A stretch of DNA of 64,000 bases, from contig CM053265.1 in assembly GCA_028583415.1 (NCBI GenBank), positions 23,010,830-23,074,829 of the forward strand. Direction: 5' to 3'. Below, piece by piece: positions 48,701-61,286 of the stretch. A program made the position numbers and the translations under genes. The notes beneath the pieces are model-generated. The model did no database searches. It was not told where the DNA came from and saw only the letters and a list, made by a program, of their open reading frames with translations. The stretch comes from Protea cynaroides. Lineage: Eukaryota > Streptophyta > Magnoliopsida > Proteales > Proteaceae. How positions within the stretch are numbered: position 1 is the stretch's first letter; every line of letters starts with the position of its first letter.

Positions 48701-49177
48701 TTCCATCTTCGGTACCTCTGCAGTAATGTCGACCATAGACACTAGGTAACCAACTCCTTTCTGTAGGCATCTCTTAGCCTTGAGAGCAGAGAGAATATGC
48801 TTCCGCTTTCGAGGAAGTTTAATTCCTGTAAAGCTGAACTCCTTTCCACTATCATCCTTCAAAGCAAGCTTCTTCTCAGCGCATAACAATCTAACCAAAT
48901 GCTGGCCTAACCAGTCCATCCCTAAGAAGACGTCAAAGTCTGCTATCTCAAGTTGAACCAAATTTACTTCTAGGTTTTGCCCATCAATGTGAATTGGGCA
49001 CGGCCCATAGCATTCAGTTAAAACCACTTCTACTCCCAATGGAGAATGAACCATCAAGCTCGGAGTCAAGGGCTTGATAGGTAACTTCAGTTTCTTCTAA
49101 AATATATAGAAATAAAGGAGTGTAAAGCCCCAAAGTCAAAGAGGACTCTAACGGGTACACTAGCGATATCAACTATT
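45701..49177 (-). pseudogene. E2 pol, decayed and catalytically dead
   Basis: Protease region: ADFDVFLGMDWLGQH (about 48900-48945). RT: LCINYRELNKLTIKNRYPLP, MRYGHYEFLVML, and an active-site block reading VFINDILVNS, where chromoviruses have FIDD, so one catalytic Asp is Asn (about 48119-48146). RNase H/linker: MRQRRWLELLKDYDCDIQYH and GKANVVADALG (47340-47460). Integrase: WDCITMDFFTGLPLTP, with SNRDLHFTS in place of SDRD and QTD-stop-stop-SKR in place of QTDGQSER. Two of its three catalytic residues are changed. The C-terminal end YQLALPPSMSSVHDVFHVSL is at 45863-46087. Confidence 0.9.
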
Positions 49178-49256
49178 CTTGAAATTTAATTATCCCTTAG
49201 TCTACATGCTCATACATAGTAATGCAATAAATAAATAATAATGGATGAAATCATAC
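49178..49256 (-). other. Counterpart of the gag-protease intron (E2), probably damaged
   Basis: The donor GTATGATTTC follows NVVT, and the acceptor-like TTTCAAG precedes the protease leader. Joining at this AG is one base out of frame, so either the acceptor has lost a G or the copy is simply broken. The length is about 79 nt. Confidence 0.45.
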
Positions 49257-51778
49257 TAGTAACCACATTTGGTGATGTGGCTACTTCTTTAGTAGTGACT
49301 ACAAATACCTTTCCTTGCTGCGGCGGTTGCTTCTTAGGTAGAGTGCAAGTTCTGTCATAATGATTCACTTGCTGGCAGTTGAAACATTTAATGTTACCCG
49401 CAGTGGTGGTGCAGTAATATTCCTTGCCGGTACTGCAACAGTCTGAGCCTTGTAGGGGCGAAAGGGTCTAGTGTTTCCTCCATCTGATGTCTCAGTGGCA
49501 GGCCTTGCCGGTACCCCTCCTGATACTCGCTCGCATCAAGCACACCAACCACACACATACATTCACATGCCTATTCCTATCATCATCATCATCATCATGT
49601 TATAAATAATAATTTAAATATGCATGATCAGTAATAATAAAAATATTGGATGACATGTTGAATGAACATAACAAGCATACACGCATAAAATCAATCATGG
49701 CATTGGACTCAAGAATAAAACAGTTTATTATTAACCAATTAGTTTAGGTTTTGTTCCCTCACCATTGCTTGATCATAGATCCTCTTTCAAGCTTTAAGAA
49801 TCAACTAAATATCAATTTTATATCACTAGAAGACATAATCAAGTCGATAGAATTTAATTAGAATTAATTCTGATTTTAAAAAGCATGTTGTTAACTGGGG
49901 GTCGATGCCAGGGTCGGAGGTTGCATCGACCCAGGGTGCTACCACCCAGATTCTAGACTTCCCAAACACTGGGGGTCGATTGTTAGGGTCTGGTAGGGTC
50001 GATTGGCCATCGACCCCCCATGCGATCCCCCATGGGTTTAGTCGAATCTTCATCCCACAGTCCCTTCCTTCGTGTTTGGGTCCTATGTCTTGCTTCTACA
50101 ATCCATTACATACATGTTCTATGGCTTAGAACCATAGTTTATTCCCCTACATGGTTTTTATGATCTCCCCCATGGTTTTCCATGAAAACCTAACCATGAT
50201 GGATGGTTTGGGTTTCTCCTAGATCATTCCCTCGTCATTATCTATTCTAAGGTCTGTAGAACTACATGGAGATAGTATCCATACCTGAGAATTAGGCTTG
50301 TTTCTTCTTCTTCTCTTCTCTTTCTCTCAATCCAATTAGGATTCTAAAAGGAGTGAAAGAGGCTTAGGGACGTCCTATTTATAGAGTAGAAACTCTCATA
50401 AGTCCCATTAAGATTAGGAAAGAATCCCATTGAAATTTAGAAAGTTCCTAATTCACGGTTTCTGTCGGCAGACTGGGGGTCGATGAGGGGGTCGGAGATC
50501 CCGTTGACCCCTGGTTCTAAAATATCCAACCCCCGATTAAAAACTCAGTGTCTGACTTTTATACTGGGGGGGTCCAACCCTACCTTGCTGGGCATGCGAT
50601 TCTCTCCCTTATTTTAGTGTTTTTGGGTCAGTTTAATACCTGGGATCGTGATCTCCCTCACGCACTTGATCCATTTGGCTCGACCATGATGGGTAGACCT
50701 CATTCAGGGTGGTAAGACCGGGTTAGTTTGATACGGGTTTTACACTATCTCTTTGGCATGATTAGATAGAGCGATCTGTATAGCCTCATTGTACACTTTC
50801 TTCTCTAAGCCCAGAACATGCTCCTGAATACTTCCTCACAATCCCATAGTAAACCTACAGGTCTTTGTTTCCTCCTCTTGCATGCTAGTTGGAGTGAAGA
50901 AAAATAGCTCTTCGTACCTCTGTTGGTATGCATCTATAGTCATCTGAGATTATTGTAGGTTGAGGAATTCCTTCTCCATCTGATCTCAGAAACTCTTCGA
51001 AAAGTAGTTGTCGAAGAAGGCCCCTTTGAAAATCTCCCAGGTAATTTAGGTGTGCTTCGTCTCCAAGTATGGCCGGGTAAAATTCCACTAGGCATTGACA
51101 TCTTCCTTGAGCATGTATGCAGCAAACGACACCTTCTCATCTTCAATACAAGTCATCAAACGAAAGTTCTTTTCCATTTCAGCAGTCCATTGTGCAGGCC
51201 ACAATGGTTTCCCTGACTTTCTTGTGAAGTAGGGTCTTTAGTTTCAAAAACATATCTACGGTACAGCTAAGGTCGTTCTATGGTGCTGTAATCATTCCAT
51301 ACCATGGTGGCGGATTCGCATACCCCCCCTGATAGGCCAGTGCTGTTGGAATCTTTTGTGGTAGTTACGGATTTTGTTCTTGACCCATCGATCTAGTACT
51401 GCCATCCATTGGGTGTGAGGTATTATTTCCTCCAAATTCAGGCGTACCTTCTGTAGGGATGTACCCCGGTGGCCTGAACATTTTTAGCATCTTGTTCAAG
51501 AATGCCTTTTACTGAGCTTCCATCTGGTAGACCAAATTTGTTACAATAATCTTAGAGTTTATGTGAGGAGGGCCTGGCAGGCTTGTTGGTGCCCTATGAT
51601 TATGCTCCTCTCCACTATTCCTCCTTGGTGTCCTGTCCCCATCATCTCTCATTGGGTTTCCTTTTTTTGGGTTAAAGTTTTGTTCACCAACATTTTCCAT
51701 TTCCATGTTTTTCTCGGGTTGATGCACCCTCGAATGGTGACATTTCTGTGAACCTCTATGACCATTTTCGCCTACCAT
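49257..51778 (-). pseudogene. E2 gag, split by LTR fragment L7
   Basis: Starts MVGENGHRGSQKCHHSRVHQ at 51778 (the N-terminus is diverged from E1/E3), with the capsid-type core decayed through about 51140-50885. The frame breaks at 50748, where L7 lies. The CCHC knuckle KCFNCQQVNHYDRTC (about 49335-49380) is intact on the far side. Many stops are present. Confidence 0.8.
49513..50747 (-). mobile_element. Truncated LTR L7 inserted in E2 gag
   Basis: Only the right half of an LTR: it starts inside a GAT-CTCGCTCGCATCAAGCAC module and ends GATACGGGTTTTACA. The TATA-like box is at 50376-50384. Clusters use CTGGGGGTCGAT words (49897-50040, 50466-50570). No target duplication is seen, so insertion was followed by deletion or involved a truncated template. 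Confidence 0.75.
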
Positions 51779-52708
51779 CTCAAATTACTTTTCCCTGTTT
51801 GAATCTGAGAAGTAGACATAATACATGAGAAACGTTCGAATAGGCAAATTTTATCATAATAGTAATAGTCTTAACAGGTGCGAGGTGTAAACTACAATGG
51901 AAACAATTAAATCACAATTTAAATTTTTTCCAAAATTTTCTCAGATTTTTTGTCCGGTCGTGACATATCGGTCACGACATTGTAGAGTATGGTACGACCG
52001 GTATGGTCAGGTAGACAAAATCCATCCGCCGATCAGGAGGTACCGGTCCCATACCCTAGGGGGTACCGATCGACGGGTATGAGGTAAAATCGTCGACTAG
52101 TATACCTTAAATTGCTTTTTAAAACAGCGATTTGAGTCATTTTAACTCAACTCTTCACTTCTTTTCTTTCTAGTGGCGATTCCTCTCCACCATACTGAGC
52201 CTCTACAGTTCGACCGGTGTCTTTAGGAGCGATTCTCTTTTGATCAAGACCTTGAACATCATCTCCAGGTAAGATCCTTCCTTCCTCATTCACTTTTACA
52301 TGTTTCCAACCCATTTCATGCTCAAATTCACATTTTTCTTGATTAGAGATATTCTAACCTTAGGAATTTCTTCTCTTTGGTTTAAAATTTCTTTTGGGAC
52401 CTCTATGGATGAAAGCCCTCAACTTATTTGAGGTTTCACAAAGCGGTTTGCTCAAACTCAAAATTTTATGGATTTTTGACCTAGGTTTTGGCCAAAAATC
52501 AAATTTTTCTTGAAAATATTGAAATTATTTCTTTTTTTTTTTATGATTATTTGGTCTCTACTTGTTCCTATATGATTACGTAAGTCCGCCTACCCAAAAT
52601 TTTGGATGAGATTGAGGCCTTTGCTTAAAATGCTGTCGTTATGTTGTTGAAATTTCCAAACTTTTTGACTAATTTCAAGTTATTTTGGCTTTATTTTGCA
52701 GTTAAATC
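51779..52708. promoter_or_regulatory. E2 region between gag and the divergent ORF, with palindrome cluster
   Basis: Cluster at 51953-52095 (GTACGACCGGTATGGTC, TACCGGTCCC, GTACCGATCGACGGGTAT), the same word type as LTR L6 of E2. On the plus strand CTCCAG|GTAAGATCC (donor after 52268) and TTATTTTGCAG (ending 52701) frame a possible 433-nt leader intron of the divergent ORF. Confidence 0.55.
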
Positions 52709-53185
52709 ATGTCCAGGCGTCGTGGTGTTGGTAAGCACGCCTATGATACTGGCATGAACAGACCCCACCTGCCTATTCCATAATATGATGCATGGTGGTT
52801 TCGTTTGGTGGCTGCAGAAGCCCGTTTCCCATGGTTCGATGGCAAGAATATTGAGTCTGGGTAGTTTGTCAACTTAGAGCAACTCTAAAGATTTGATGTG
52901 GAGGCGGCATTTGGGGTGCTCAATTGGTTACCCATCATAACCTATAGGGTGACCACTCGACCCAATCTGGTAAATTTATGCCAATCTAGAGGTTGAGGGT
53001 GACCTCAATGACTTTGATCACTGTGGGGACCTCCGCATCACTAGTTTTATCAAAGGTATTACTATATCATTTGACACCCACCAGGTTGCTGATCTTTTGG
53101 GAATTCCCAATGATGGGGACTTGGTTTACTGTTCCCGAAGGATTACCTTACCGAGGACCTATGCCAAGAGGTTGCAGAGCAGATC
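52709..53185 (+). pseudogene. Divergent ORF of E2 ('putative plant transposon protein'-like), broken
   Basis: Starts MSRRRGVGKHAYDTGMNRP. Three in-frame stops (after LPIP, after NIESG and after LEQL) and a frameshift follow. Blocks shared with the open E3 copy at 63584-64000: FDV-AFG-WLP-ITY, TRP-LV, GD-ND, ITS-KG, DLLGI-DG-LVYC. The copy is cut at 53185 by LTR L8. It lies on the strand opposite to gag-pol of its element. Similarity to the family annotated 'putative plant transposon protein' (FYANL-like motif after a 2-base loss) is from memory. Confidence 0.75.
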
Positions 53186-55482
53186 TGTCACACCCCAATT
53201 CTGTACTATTCAAAATGGTGTGATGAACCGTTAATAAGCCAATGTTCAACCAGTATCTCAAATAGGCTGTGTCCGTTTGCTTAAACCATACACATCCACA
53301 ACCATAATCAGAGTAAATACACAATAGCGGAAGTCTTAATAATAAATGAACTGAGAATCTAAATGTGATAATCATAAATAAAATATCCAATTATGTTGTA
53401 CTGACTGAGACATAAGTAAATAAAATAGAATATCAAATTTCATTTACTCAATAATCCAAATAAAATCTAATCGAAAACGCATGAGTCACACTCGCATGAT
53501 GAGTCATGCGTCTCCATTATATCTTCGGCATCCATCACAGCAACGTGCCCGTATGCGGGAGTATTCATATAATATTCCACAGTCGTACCTGCATCATCAA
53601 CTAAAAATATTCGAATTCAAAAAGGGTGAGCACACATCACGGCTCAGTGAGCAAACAAAACAATGCAGCAAACATATGCATGCATTCAATTCATATTTGT
53701 GGTCTGGTATATAAGTTTGCAATGTGCTATTGAAAGGTATGGAGGCCGCCGCACCTCTATACACGAGTGTGTGGAACCGCTCAACGGATCAAACACCATT
53801 GCCGCCCCCACATGCACCCACCATGGAATAGAGATAGAGCTAAAGTGCTTAGGACCGCACCGCATCACACTTCCCCTGATGCTCTACCCATACCAACACG
53901 TAAGCCCCTATTGGCGAGGGCTTGCAACTAACCAATCCTAATGTCAAACAGTGTATCCAAGGCCTCACCCCAGCATCCTTTAATACGTCCATAGAGATAT
54001 AGCTAAGGCCCCCCGACAGAGTCAGAGACTATACGGTCCGAGACCACCTCCCTTGATTCCCTACGACGTAATAGTTCTGCTAAGGTAATAGCGATACGAC
54101 GATGTTAGTGGACAAGACTTGAGTAGAGATAGAGCTAAAGTGCTTAGGACAGCACCGCATCACACTTCCCCTGATGCCCCACTCGCATCAAATACGCTAA
54201 CCACACACAAACATTCACATGCCTATTCCTAGCATCATCATCATCATCATGTTGTAAATAAACAGAATTAAATATGCATGAACATTAATAACAGGAATAG
54301 TAGATGACATGTGATATGCACATTACAATCATACAATCATAGAATCATACATGGAATTGGACTCAATAAACAAAAATGATTTATTATTAGCCAATTAGTT
54401 TAGGTCTTGTTCCCTCACCTTTGCTTGAGTGTAGATCCTCTTTCAGGATTTAAGAATCACCTTTATATCACTAGGAAAACCTAACAAGTCGGTAGATTTT
54501 ACTTAGAATTAATTCTAACAGGTTTAAGCTTGCTGTAAAGCTACGGTCACAGGATGGGTTGTAGGATGGGTCGTAGGTATCTGAGACCCCAGGGTATAGG
54601 GTCGATCATAGGTCGGTTATCCATCGACCCTAGGTGCGACCATAGCTTCCCTGGACTTCCCGAGAGCTTGGGGTCGATCCTGTGGTCTGATAGGGTCGGT
54701 TACCAATCGACCCTAAGTGCGACCATATCTAGTTTGAGTCGACTTTTCATCCCATAGTCCACTCTTTCATGTTTCGATCCTTTGGCTTACTTTCATGGTC
54801 TATTCTATGATTGTTCTATGGCTCAAAACTCCAAGTTACTTCCTTTACTTTGTTTACAATGATTCCCTCCATGGATTCCATTGGAATTTTCCCATGGATG
54901 GATGATTTGGGTTTCCCCTAGATAAACTATTCTAGGGTCTTACACAATTCATGGAGAATGTTTTCATACCTTAGACTTGCTGAATTCAGAGATTCCTCTG
55001 AAACTCTTCTCCTTAGCCTTCTTCTCTAACTTTCCTTCTCTTCCTTCTCTTCTCTTTCTCTCACTTTCAATTAGGGTTTCAAAAGGAATGAAAGAGCCTA
55101 AGGGACGTCCTATTTATAGAGGAAAACCTCTCAAAATCAGTCCCAACGAGTTTAGGAAAGGTTCCCTTTGAATTAGGAAAGTTTTCTAATTTTCGGTTTC
55201 TGTCAGTTTGCCTAGGGTCGATGCTAGGGTCGCAGAATCCATCGACCCTAGGGTCTCAAGTCGTACGACCCTAGGACTCGAAAGTCATGGGTTGGACCCT
55301 ACTGAGGTGGGGTCGACCCTACCTATTTAGGCATGAGACCCTACTCTCCATTTTACTATTTTTGGGTCAATTTCATACCTGGTTTTCTGATTTCCTTCAC
55401 GCACTTGGTCCATGCGGTTCGACCATGATAGGTAGACCTGGTACAAGGTGGTAAGACCGGTTAGTTCGGTACGGGTCTTACA
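53186..55482 (-). mobile_element. LTR L8 (3' LTR of E3), 2297 bp
   Basis: TGTCACACCCC...TACGGGTCTTACA. The TATA-like TATTTATAG is at 55111-55119. Clusters of AGGGTCGACCCT words lie at 54543-54735 and 55208-55330. On its right is the E3 polypurine tract, and on its left the interrupted divergent ORF of E2. The other LTR of E3 must lie beyond 64000. Confidence 0.85.
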
Positions 55483-55491
55483 ACTCCCCCC
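55483..55491 (-). other. Polypurine tract of E3
   Basis: The minus strand reads GGGGGGAGT directly before the LTR start TGTAAGACC, the normal plus-strand priming site. Confidence 0.8.
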
Positions 55492-56660
55492 TGCTTATAA
55501 AAATTTCATCCTCAAAATTTGTACATACCTTCTGAGTCGAATAGATGAGGGTATTGCTTTCGCATAACATTCTCTTCTTCCCATGTGATTTCTTCTATAT
55601 TTCGGCTTCTCTAGGTGACTTTAACATAATAGATGTCACGGTTGCGTAGTCGTTGAACCTTTCGGCTGGTGATTTCAGTTGGTGCTACTTCAAACGTCAA
55701 ATCATCAGTCAAATTAGGTGGATCTACTGTCAAAACGTGCGTTGGATCTCTGACATACTTCTTTAATAAGGAGATATGAAATACATCATGCACACTTGAC
55801 ATAGATGGTGGTAGTGCTAACTGGTAAGCCACTTTTTCACGTTTAGCTTGAATCTCATATGGTCCGACATATCTCAGACTTAGTTTCCCTTTCTTTCTGA
55901 ACCGTTTCAAACCTCGCATAGGTGATACTTTAAGGAATACCTTATCACCCACGGCAAATTCAAGGTCTCGACGCCGAGTATCTGCATATTGTTTCTGACG
56001 ATTCTGAGCCGTTGTTACTATTTCCTTGATAATGTCGACTACTCGACATGTCTCTTCAACAAATTCTTGTCCAACAATGCTATGTTCTCCAACTTCATTC
56101 CAAAACAAAGGAGTTCGACACTTCCTGCCATACAGTGCTTCATAGGGTGACATCTATATAGTAGCCTGATAGCTGTTGTTATAAGCGAACTCGATCAGTG
56201 GTAATTTTTCATCCCATGATCCTTTAAAATCAATTACATAGGCTCAGGGCATGTCGTCTAGAATCTGAATGGTACGCTCCGACTGTCCGTCTGTCTGAGG
56301 ATGGAATGCAGTACTAAACTTCAATGTTGTACCCATAGCCTTTTGCAATCCTTCCTAGAACTTCAAAGTAAATCGTGGATCTCTGTCGGACACAATGCTT
56401 TCAGGTACACCGTGTAATCTGACAATATTATCCACATACAACTTACCTAACCTCTCCAGTGTATACTAAGGTCGTATAGCTATAAATCGAGCCGTTTTAG
56501 TCAGGCGGTCTACAATCACCCAAATCATGTCAACTACTCGGGGAGTCAATGGTAACCCGGTGACGAAGTCCATAGTGATGCAGTCCCATTTCCATGCTGA
56601 TTTTGGTAACGACTATAACAGTCCTGCAGGTCTTTGTCGTTCAGCCTTCACCCTCTGACA
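55492..56660 (-). pseudogene. E3 integrase core, C-terminal domain and chromodomain
   Basis: Catalytic residues are present as VDRLTK (about 56560), SDRDPRF (about 56375-56395) and PQTDGQSER (about 56270-56300). The open part 55611-56153 reads MSPYEALYGRKCRTPLFWNE, GDKVFLKVSPMRGLKRFRKK, then YQLALPPSMSSVHDVFHISL. The chromodomain follows (KVQRLRNRDIYYVKVT-stop-RSRNIEEITWEEENVMRKQYPHLF). The conserved Trp codon after KVT is TAG at 55611-55613, one base from TGG. Without it the frame would run to about 55512. Interrupted upstream by solo LTR L9. Confidence 0.9.
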
Positions 56661-56665
56661 GTTTA

Positions 56666-59009
56666 TGTCACACCCCAATTCTGAACCAACCAGAATGGTG
56701 TGAGTGAACCGTCATTGAACCAATGGTTCACACCAGGATCTCGAATAGACCGTGTCCACTCATACAAACCATTGCACATAACCACAATCAGAATATAAAT
56801 AATACAGCGGAAGTCTTTAAATAGAATGAACTGAGTATCTATTGATAAATTAAATAAAATATTTCATTATTCAAATCCAATCATAAAATATAATATCATT
56901 ACAACTCTTTAAAAGTCAACTAAAAATAACTGAAACAATAAATAAAATCAATCACAGGTACATGCAGAAAGGACACTCGCATGAAGCGTCATGCTCGTCC
57001 TCTCCTGCCTGTACACCCAGAGCAGCAACATCACCATACGCCGGAGCGTTCATATAGTCATCCACCGTGTATCCTGCATCAACATCTAAAAACAATGTGT
57101 ACACAAAGGGTGAGCTCACAACTTAGCTCAGTAAGACAATCAGACAGTTTCACAATATTATGCATGAGTAACAAACATTTTATGCTGTGGTCTGGTTTAA
57201 GTTTACAATGTGCTATAGAAAGGTTTGGTGGCCCCCGCACCTCTATACACGAGTGTGTGGCACAGCATGGATCACACCCCCATTGGCCCACATGCACCCA
57301 TTCATGGAATAGAGATAGAGCTAAGATATCCCCGTACCTCCCCTGATGCTCTACCCATACCAGTACCTAAGCCCCTACTGGCTAGGGCTTGCAAACTGGG
57401 CTCGCAACTAACCAATCCTATATGTCATCAATGTATGCTCTATCCCAGCACAGCTGTCTACGGCATAGAGATAGAGCTAAGGTATCCCCGTACCTTCCCT
57501 GATATCCTATCCGCAACTAACCCACTAGGATAAAACAATACGCAGGTAGACCCTATCCCAACATAACTCCCTACGACATAGAGATAGAGCTAAAGCATCG
57601 TGGACTAGCTAGCGTCGGCATCGGAGACCACAGTGCCACATAACCATGACCAGTTCAACATCAACATCGGAGACCACCGTACCACGACCTTTCCCTGATG
57701 CCCCACCCGTACCAAGCATGTTAAAATAGAATACTACAAAAGGTGCCAGTGTGAGGAATGATCCCAGGCCCATGCCCCACTCCACACATCAACGAAAACA
57801 AACACATGCCTAACAATTACATCCTATCGATGCATGAACAATAATAATAACTGAAAGTAAAAGATGGCATGTGAATATGCACAAACATCACATCACATAT
57901 ATTCAGGTTATTAACAACGATTTATTGTCCATTAATTATTAAGGTTTAGGTCAGATTCCCTTACCTGACGCTCGTTTGATAGCTTGCTCCACGTCGCAAG
58001 ATTCAAACGTGCTATCACAAAGTCCTACATAATATTAGGGTTCAATTAGAATAGTTTCTTTAGGGCATACGTTGGTCGTAAAACCAACGAGGTTACAAAA
58101 ATACACTCACAGAGCTGACCGGTGGCATGTACCTGTCGCAGCTATGTGGGGAAAACTGGCGACCGGTATGGTCAGCCGGTTCCCACAGACCAGCCCCTGA
58201 AAGGTACTGGTGGCAACATACCGGTCACACAGGGTGCAACCGGTATAGTCGACCGGTATGTCTCCGGAAGACCATACTTTGGATTTTTTGACTACCGTCG
58301 ATCATTCTCCATAGATTTCCAGGGTTTCTCCTATCCATTCTAAATCTAAGCTTTGAGTTAGAGTTATCTCCAACTCATTCCAGTCTAGTTTTGATGATAA
58401 TCATCCTAGAACTCGAATCTAGGGTTTGACGGCAACTTAGGGTTTAATGTCCAATTAGGGTTTTAGATCAATACTTACTTTGCATGGTATTGATCCACCC
58501 ATTCAACTATCCTAGAGTCATAGAGTAAGAAGAATGATTAAAACACTTACCGTCGACTGGCGTAAAGTGAGCGTCGTCGAACGACAATGGCAGCACTTCC
58601 TTCTTCTTCCTAGCTTCTTCTCCTTTCCAACCTCCTTCTCTTCTCTAGGGTTTGTGAGAGATAATGGAAAGGATTTGAGGAGGTTTAAGAGTGTTTATAT
58701 AGGCTAGGATTAGGGTTTAGTAACCCTATTAGGATTAGGAAGGTCCAAGTATTAGGGTTTAGGAAAGTGGGACCCGTAGAGATCAATTTCCAGATCTCCG
58801 TAGTCAGTTGCGCAGAGCTGACCGGTAGACCGGTACCAAGACCGGTATCATCGACCGGTCAACATAAAATAATGATTATTTGACCATCTTTGATCCGATT
58901 TCATACCTGTTTGTCATCCGCTCGTCCCGTCTGGCTCGGTGATGATCAGAAGACCAGTTACGACATGAAATCAAGGTTTAGATCGGGTTCATGTAGTGCG
59001 GGTCTTACA
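56666..59009 (-). mobile_element. Solo LTR L9 in E3 integrase, perfect 5-bp target duplication
   Basis: 2344 bp, TGTCACACCCC...GCGGGTCTTACA, flanked by GTTTA at 56661-56665 and 59010-59014. The TATATAAA box is at 58694-58701 (minus). Clusters are of ACCGGTATGGTC type (58115-58268, 58816-58865). No internal domain is present. Removing the LTR and one GTTTA restores the integrase zinc-finger sequence, so the insertion is precise. Confidence 0.92.
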
Positions 59010-59014
59010 GTTTA

Positions 59015-60033
59015 GGCATTGAGATACGAACTTAGCTACATCTGCTTTCATTCCTCTCTACCAGTATAGTTTCTTTAGATCATGATACATTTTTGTACTT
59101 CCAAGATGTATCAAATAGACGGTGGTATGAGCTTCCTTCATTAGTTGGTGTCCAATGTCCAAATTTTCTATTTTCGGAACACATATTCTTCCTTTGTACT
59201 TCAGTACCTTTTCATCGTCCAAGGCGAACTTAGGGATAGTCCTACCTTTTTTGATGTCTTCTTGTATCGTTCTTAGATAAGGGTCTGATCTAATAGTTGT
59301 TTTCAGTTCATCAAGTATATCAGGTACAATTTTCAATGTGGCGAACATATTTGAAAATTGATGGATAAACCCTTGGTTGGTTGATTCACTCGGTGAATCT
59401 ATCACAAACTGCTCATTACTGTAGTTGAACACCTTTTCGGTAGTATATATTATGGTAGTTGTGTTAACCTCTCCTTGAGATTTTATCATCACTTTTCTAC
59501 TCAGCGCGTCAGCAACCACATTAGCTTTCCCTGGATGATACTGGATATCACAATCATAGTCTTTCAACAGTTCCAGCCACCTTCTTTGTCTCATATTCAG
59601 CTCCTTCTGATTAAAGAGGTAAGTGAGACTCTTATGATCTGATTTAATCTAAAATTTCTCTCCGTACAAATAATGTCTTCATATCTTGACAGCATGTACC
59701 ACTGTCACTAATTCCAAGTCATGAGTGGGATGGTTCTTCTCATGTGTCTTCAGTTGTCTTGAGGCATAAGCAATTACTTGTTCCCCTTGCATAAGTATAC
59801 ATCCTAAATCCAATCCTGACGCATCAGTGTACAAAATAAATGACTGTCCTGGTATAGGAATAGTCAAAACCGGAGCTGATATCAATCTAGTCTTCAATGT
59901 TTGAAAACTCTGCTCACATTTATCAGTCTAAACAAAATTTTCACCCTTCTTAGTCAAACTGGTTAGAGGTACGACAATTCAGGAATAGTCTTCCACAAAT
60001 CGTCGATAATACCCAGCTAGACCTAAGAAACTT
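59015..60033 (-). pseudogene. E3 RNase H and integrase N-terminal zinc-finger region
   Basis: The open part 59058-59594 reads MRQRRWLELLKDYDCDIQYH, GKANVVADALSRK, and further on LMKEAHTTVYLIHLGSTKMY, the HHCC region (H-L-G instead of H-P-G). The upstream RNase H block at 59679-59897 includes YTDASGLDLGCILMQ and YASRQLKTHEKNHPTHDLEL. A few frameshifts join the blocks. Confidence 0.88.
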
Positions 60034-61286
60034 CTAATTTCTGCAACGCTCTTCGGTGCTTCCCACTTTAATTCCTTCAGCGGATACAACATGGCCTAGG
60101 AATGTGACCTCATTTAGCCAAAACGCACACTTTGTAAATTTAGCATAAAGCTTCTCTTTCCGTAATCGCTGCAGAGTGGCGTTTAGATTCATAATATGAG
60201 TTTCCTTGTCCTTGGAGTAGACCAATATATCATCGATGAATACAATGATCGAGGTGTCCAACATATCATAGAATACCCGATTCATAAGTTCCATAAAAAT
60301 TACTGGTGCGTTCATCAATCCAAAAGGCATGACCAAAAATTCATAATATCCATATCTGGTCCTGAATGCTGTCTTGGGAATATCACCATCCTTAATCTTC
60401 AACTGATGGTATCTGGACCGAAAATCGATCTTGGAGAACACCTTGGCACTTTGCAACTGGTCGAACAGGTCATCGATCTAAGGCAATGGGTACCGATTCT
60501 TGATTGTCAACTTATTCAGTTCTTGGTAGTCTATACACAGTCGAACACTATCGTCCTTCTTCTTTACAAATAATACTGGCGCTCCCCATGGTGATATGCT
60601 AGGTCTAATGTATCCCTTGTTCAGTAGTTCTTGTAGTTGTACTTTTAATTCCTTTAGTTCAGTAGGAGCCATTCGATAAGGTGCTTTAGACACTAGTGCG
60701 GCTCCGGGTATCAAATCTATAACAAATTCTGTAGCTCGGTCAGGTGGTAGTCCTGGTAGTTCTTCAGAAAATACATCTGAAAAGTCACGCACGACATCAA
60801 TATCCTCCATTCGTGGTGCTTCCTTGGTGAGGTCGACCACTGAAACTAGATACCCAACTCCTCCTTTTTCAAGGCATTTTCGAGCCTTTAATGAAGAGAT
60901 GATGAGCTTTCGTTTACGGGGCAGTTTGGTTCCCGCAAAATTGACCTTTGCTCCTTCCTTGTCTTTAAATGTCAGCTTCTTTTCGACACATAATAGGTTT
61001 GTAGAATGCCGAGCTAACCAGTCCATTCCCAAGATGACGTCAAAGTCTGCCATCTCAAGTTGAATCAGGGTTGCATCTAAAGTTTTCTCGTCAATAAGGA
61101 CTGGACATGGTCCATAACCTGTTTCTAATTCCACCTCTAATCCCATCGGCGATCGTACTAGCAGTTTATAGTCTAGATATTTGAGGGGTAGGTTCAGCTT
61201 CTTTCCAAATAACGCAGATATAAAAGAATGAGTAGCTCCTGAATCAAAGAGTACTCTGGCGGGAATGCCATTAATAGGTACGATAC
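60034..61286 (-). pseudogene. E3 protease and reverse transcriptase
   Basis: The protease motif VLFDSGATHSFIS (about 61225-61255) has its DSG intact, with ADFDVILGMDWLARH (about 61010-61055). The RT fingers CIDYQELNKLTIKNRYPLP (to 60478) are followed by a single stop, then AKVFSKIDFRSRYHQLKIKD, GYYEFLVMPFGLMNAP and the active site VFIDDILVYSKD (about 60220-60252). This is the least damaged copy in the window. It may have been functional until the last few lesions. Confidence 0.9.

Noticed and set aside
52166..52190. TGGCGATTCCTCTCC as a Tat/Ogre primer-binding site on the plus strand
   Set aside because: The aligned positions in E1 and E3 read differently (CCGACTCAGCTC, CAACTTAACTC), and no LTR end lies next to it, so the match looks accidental.
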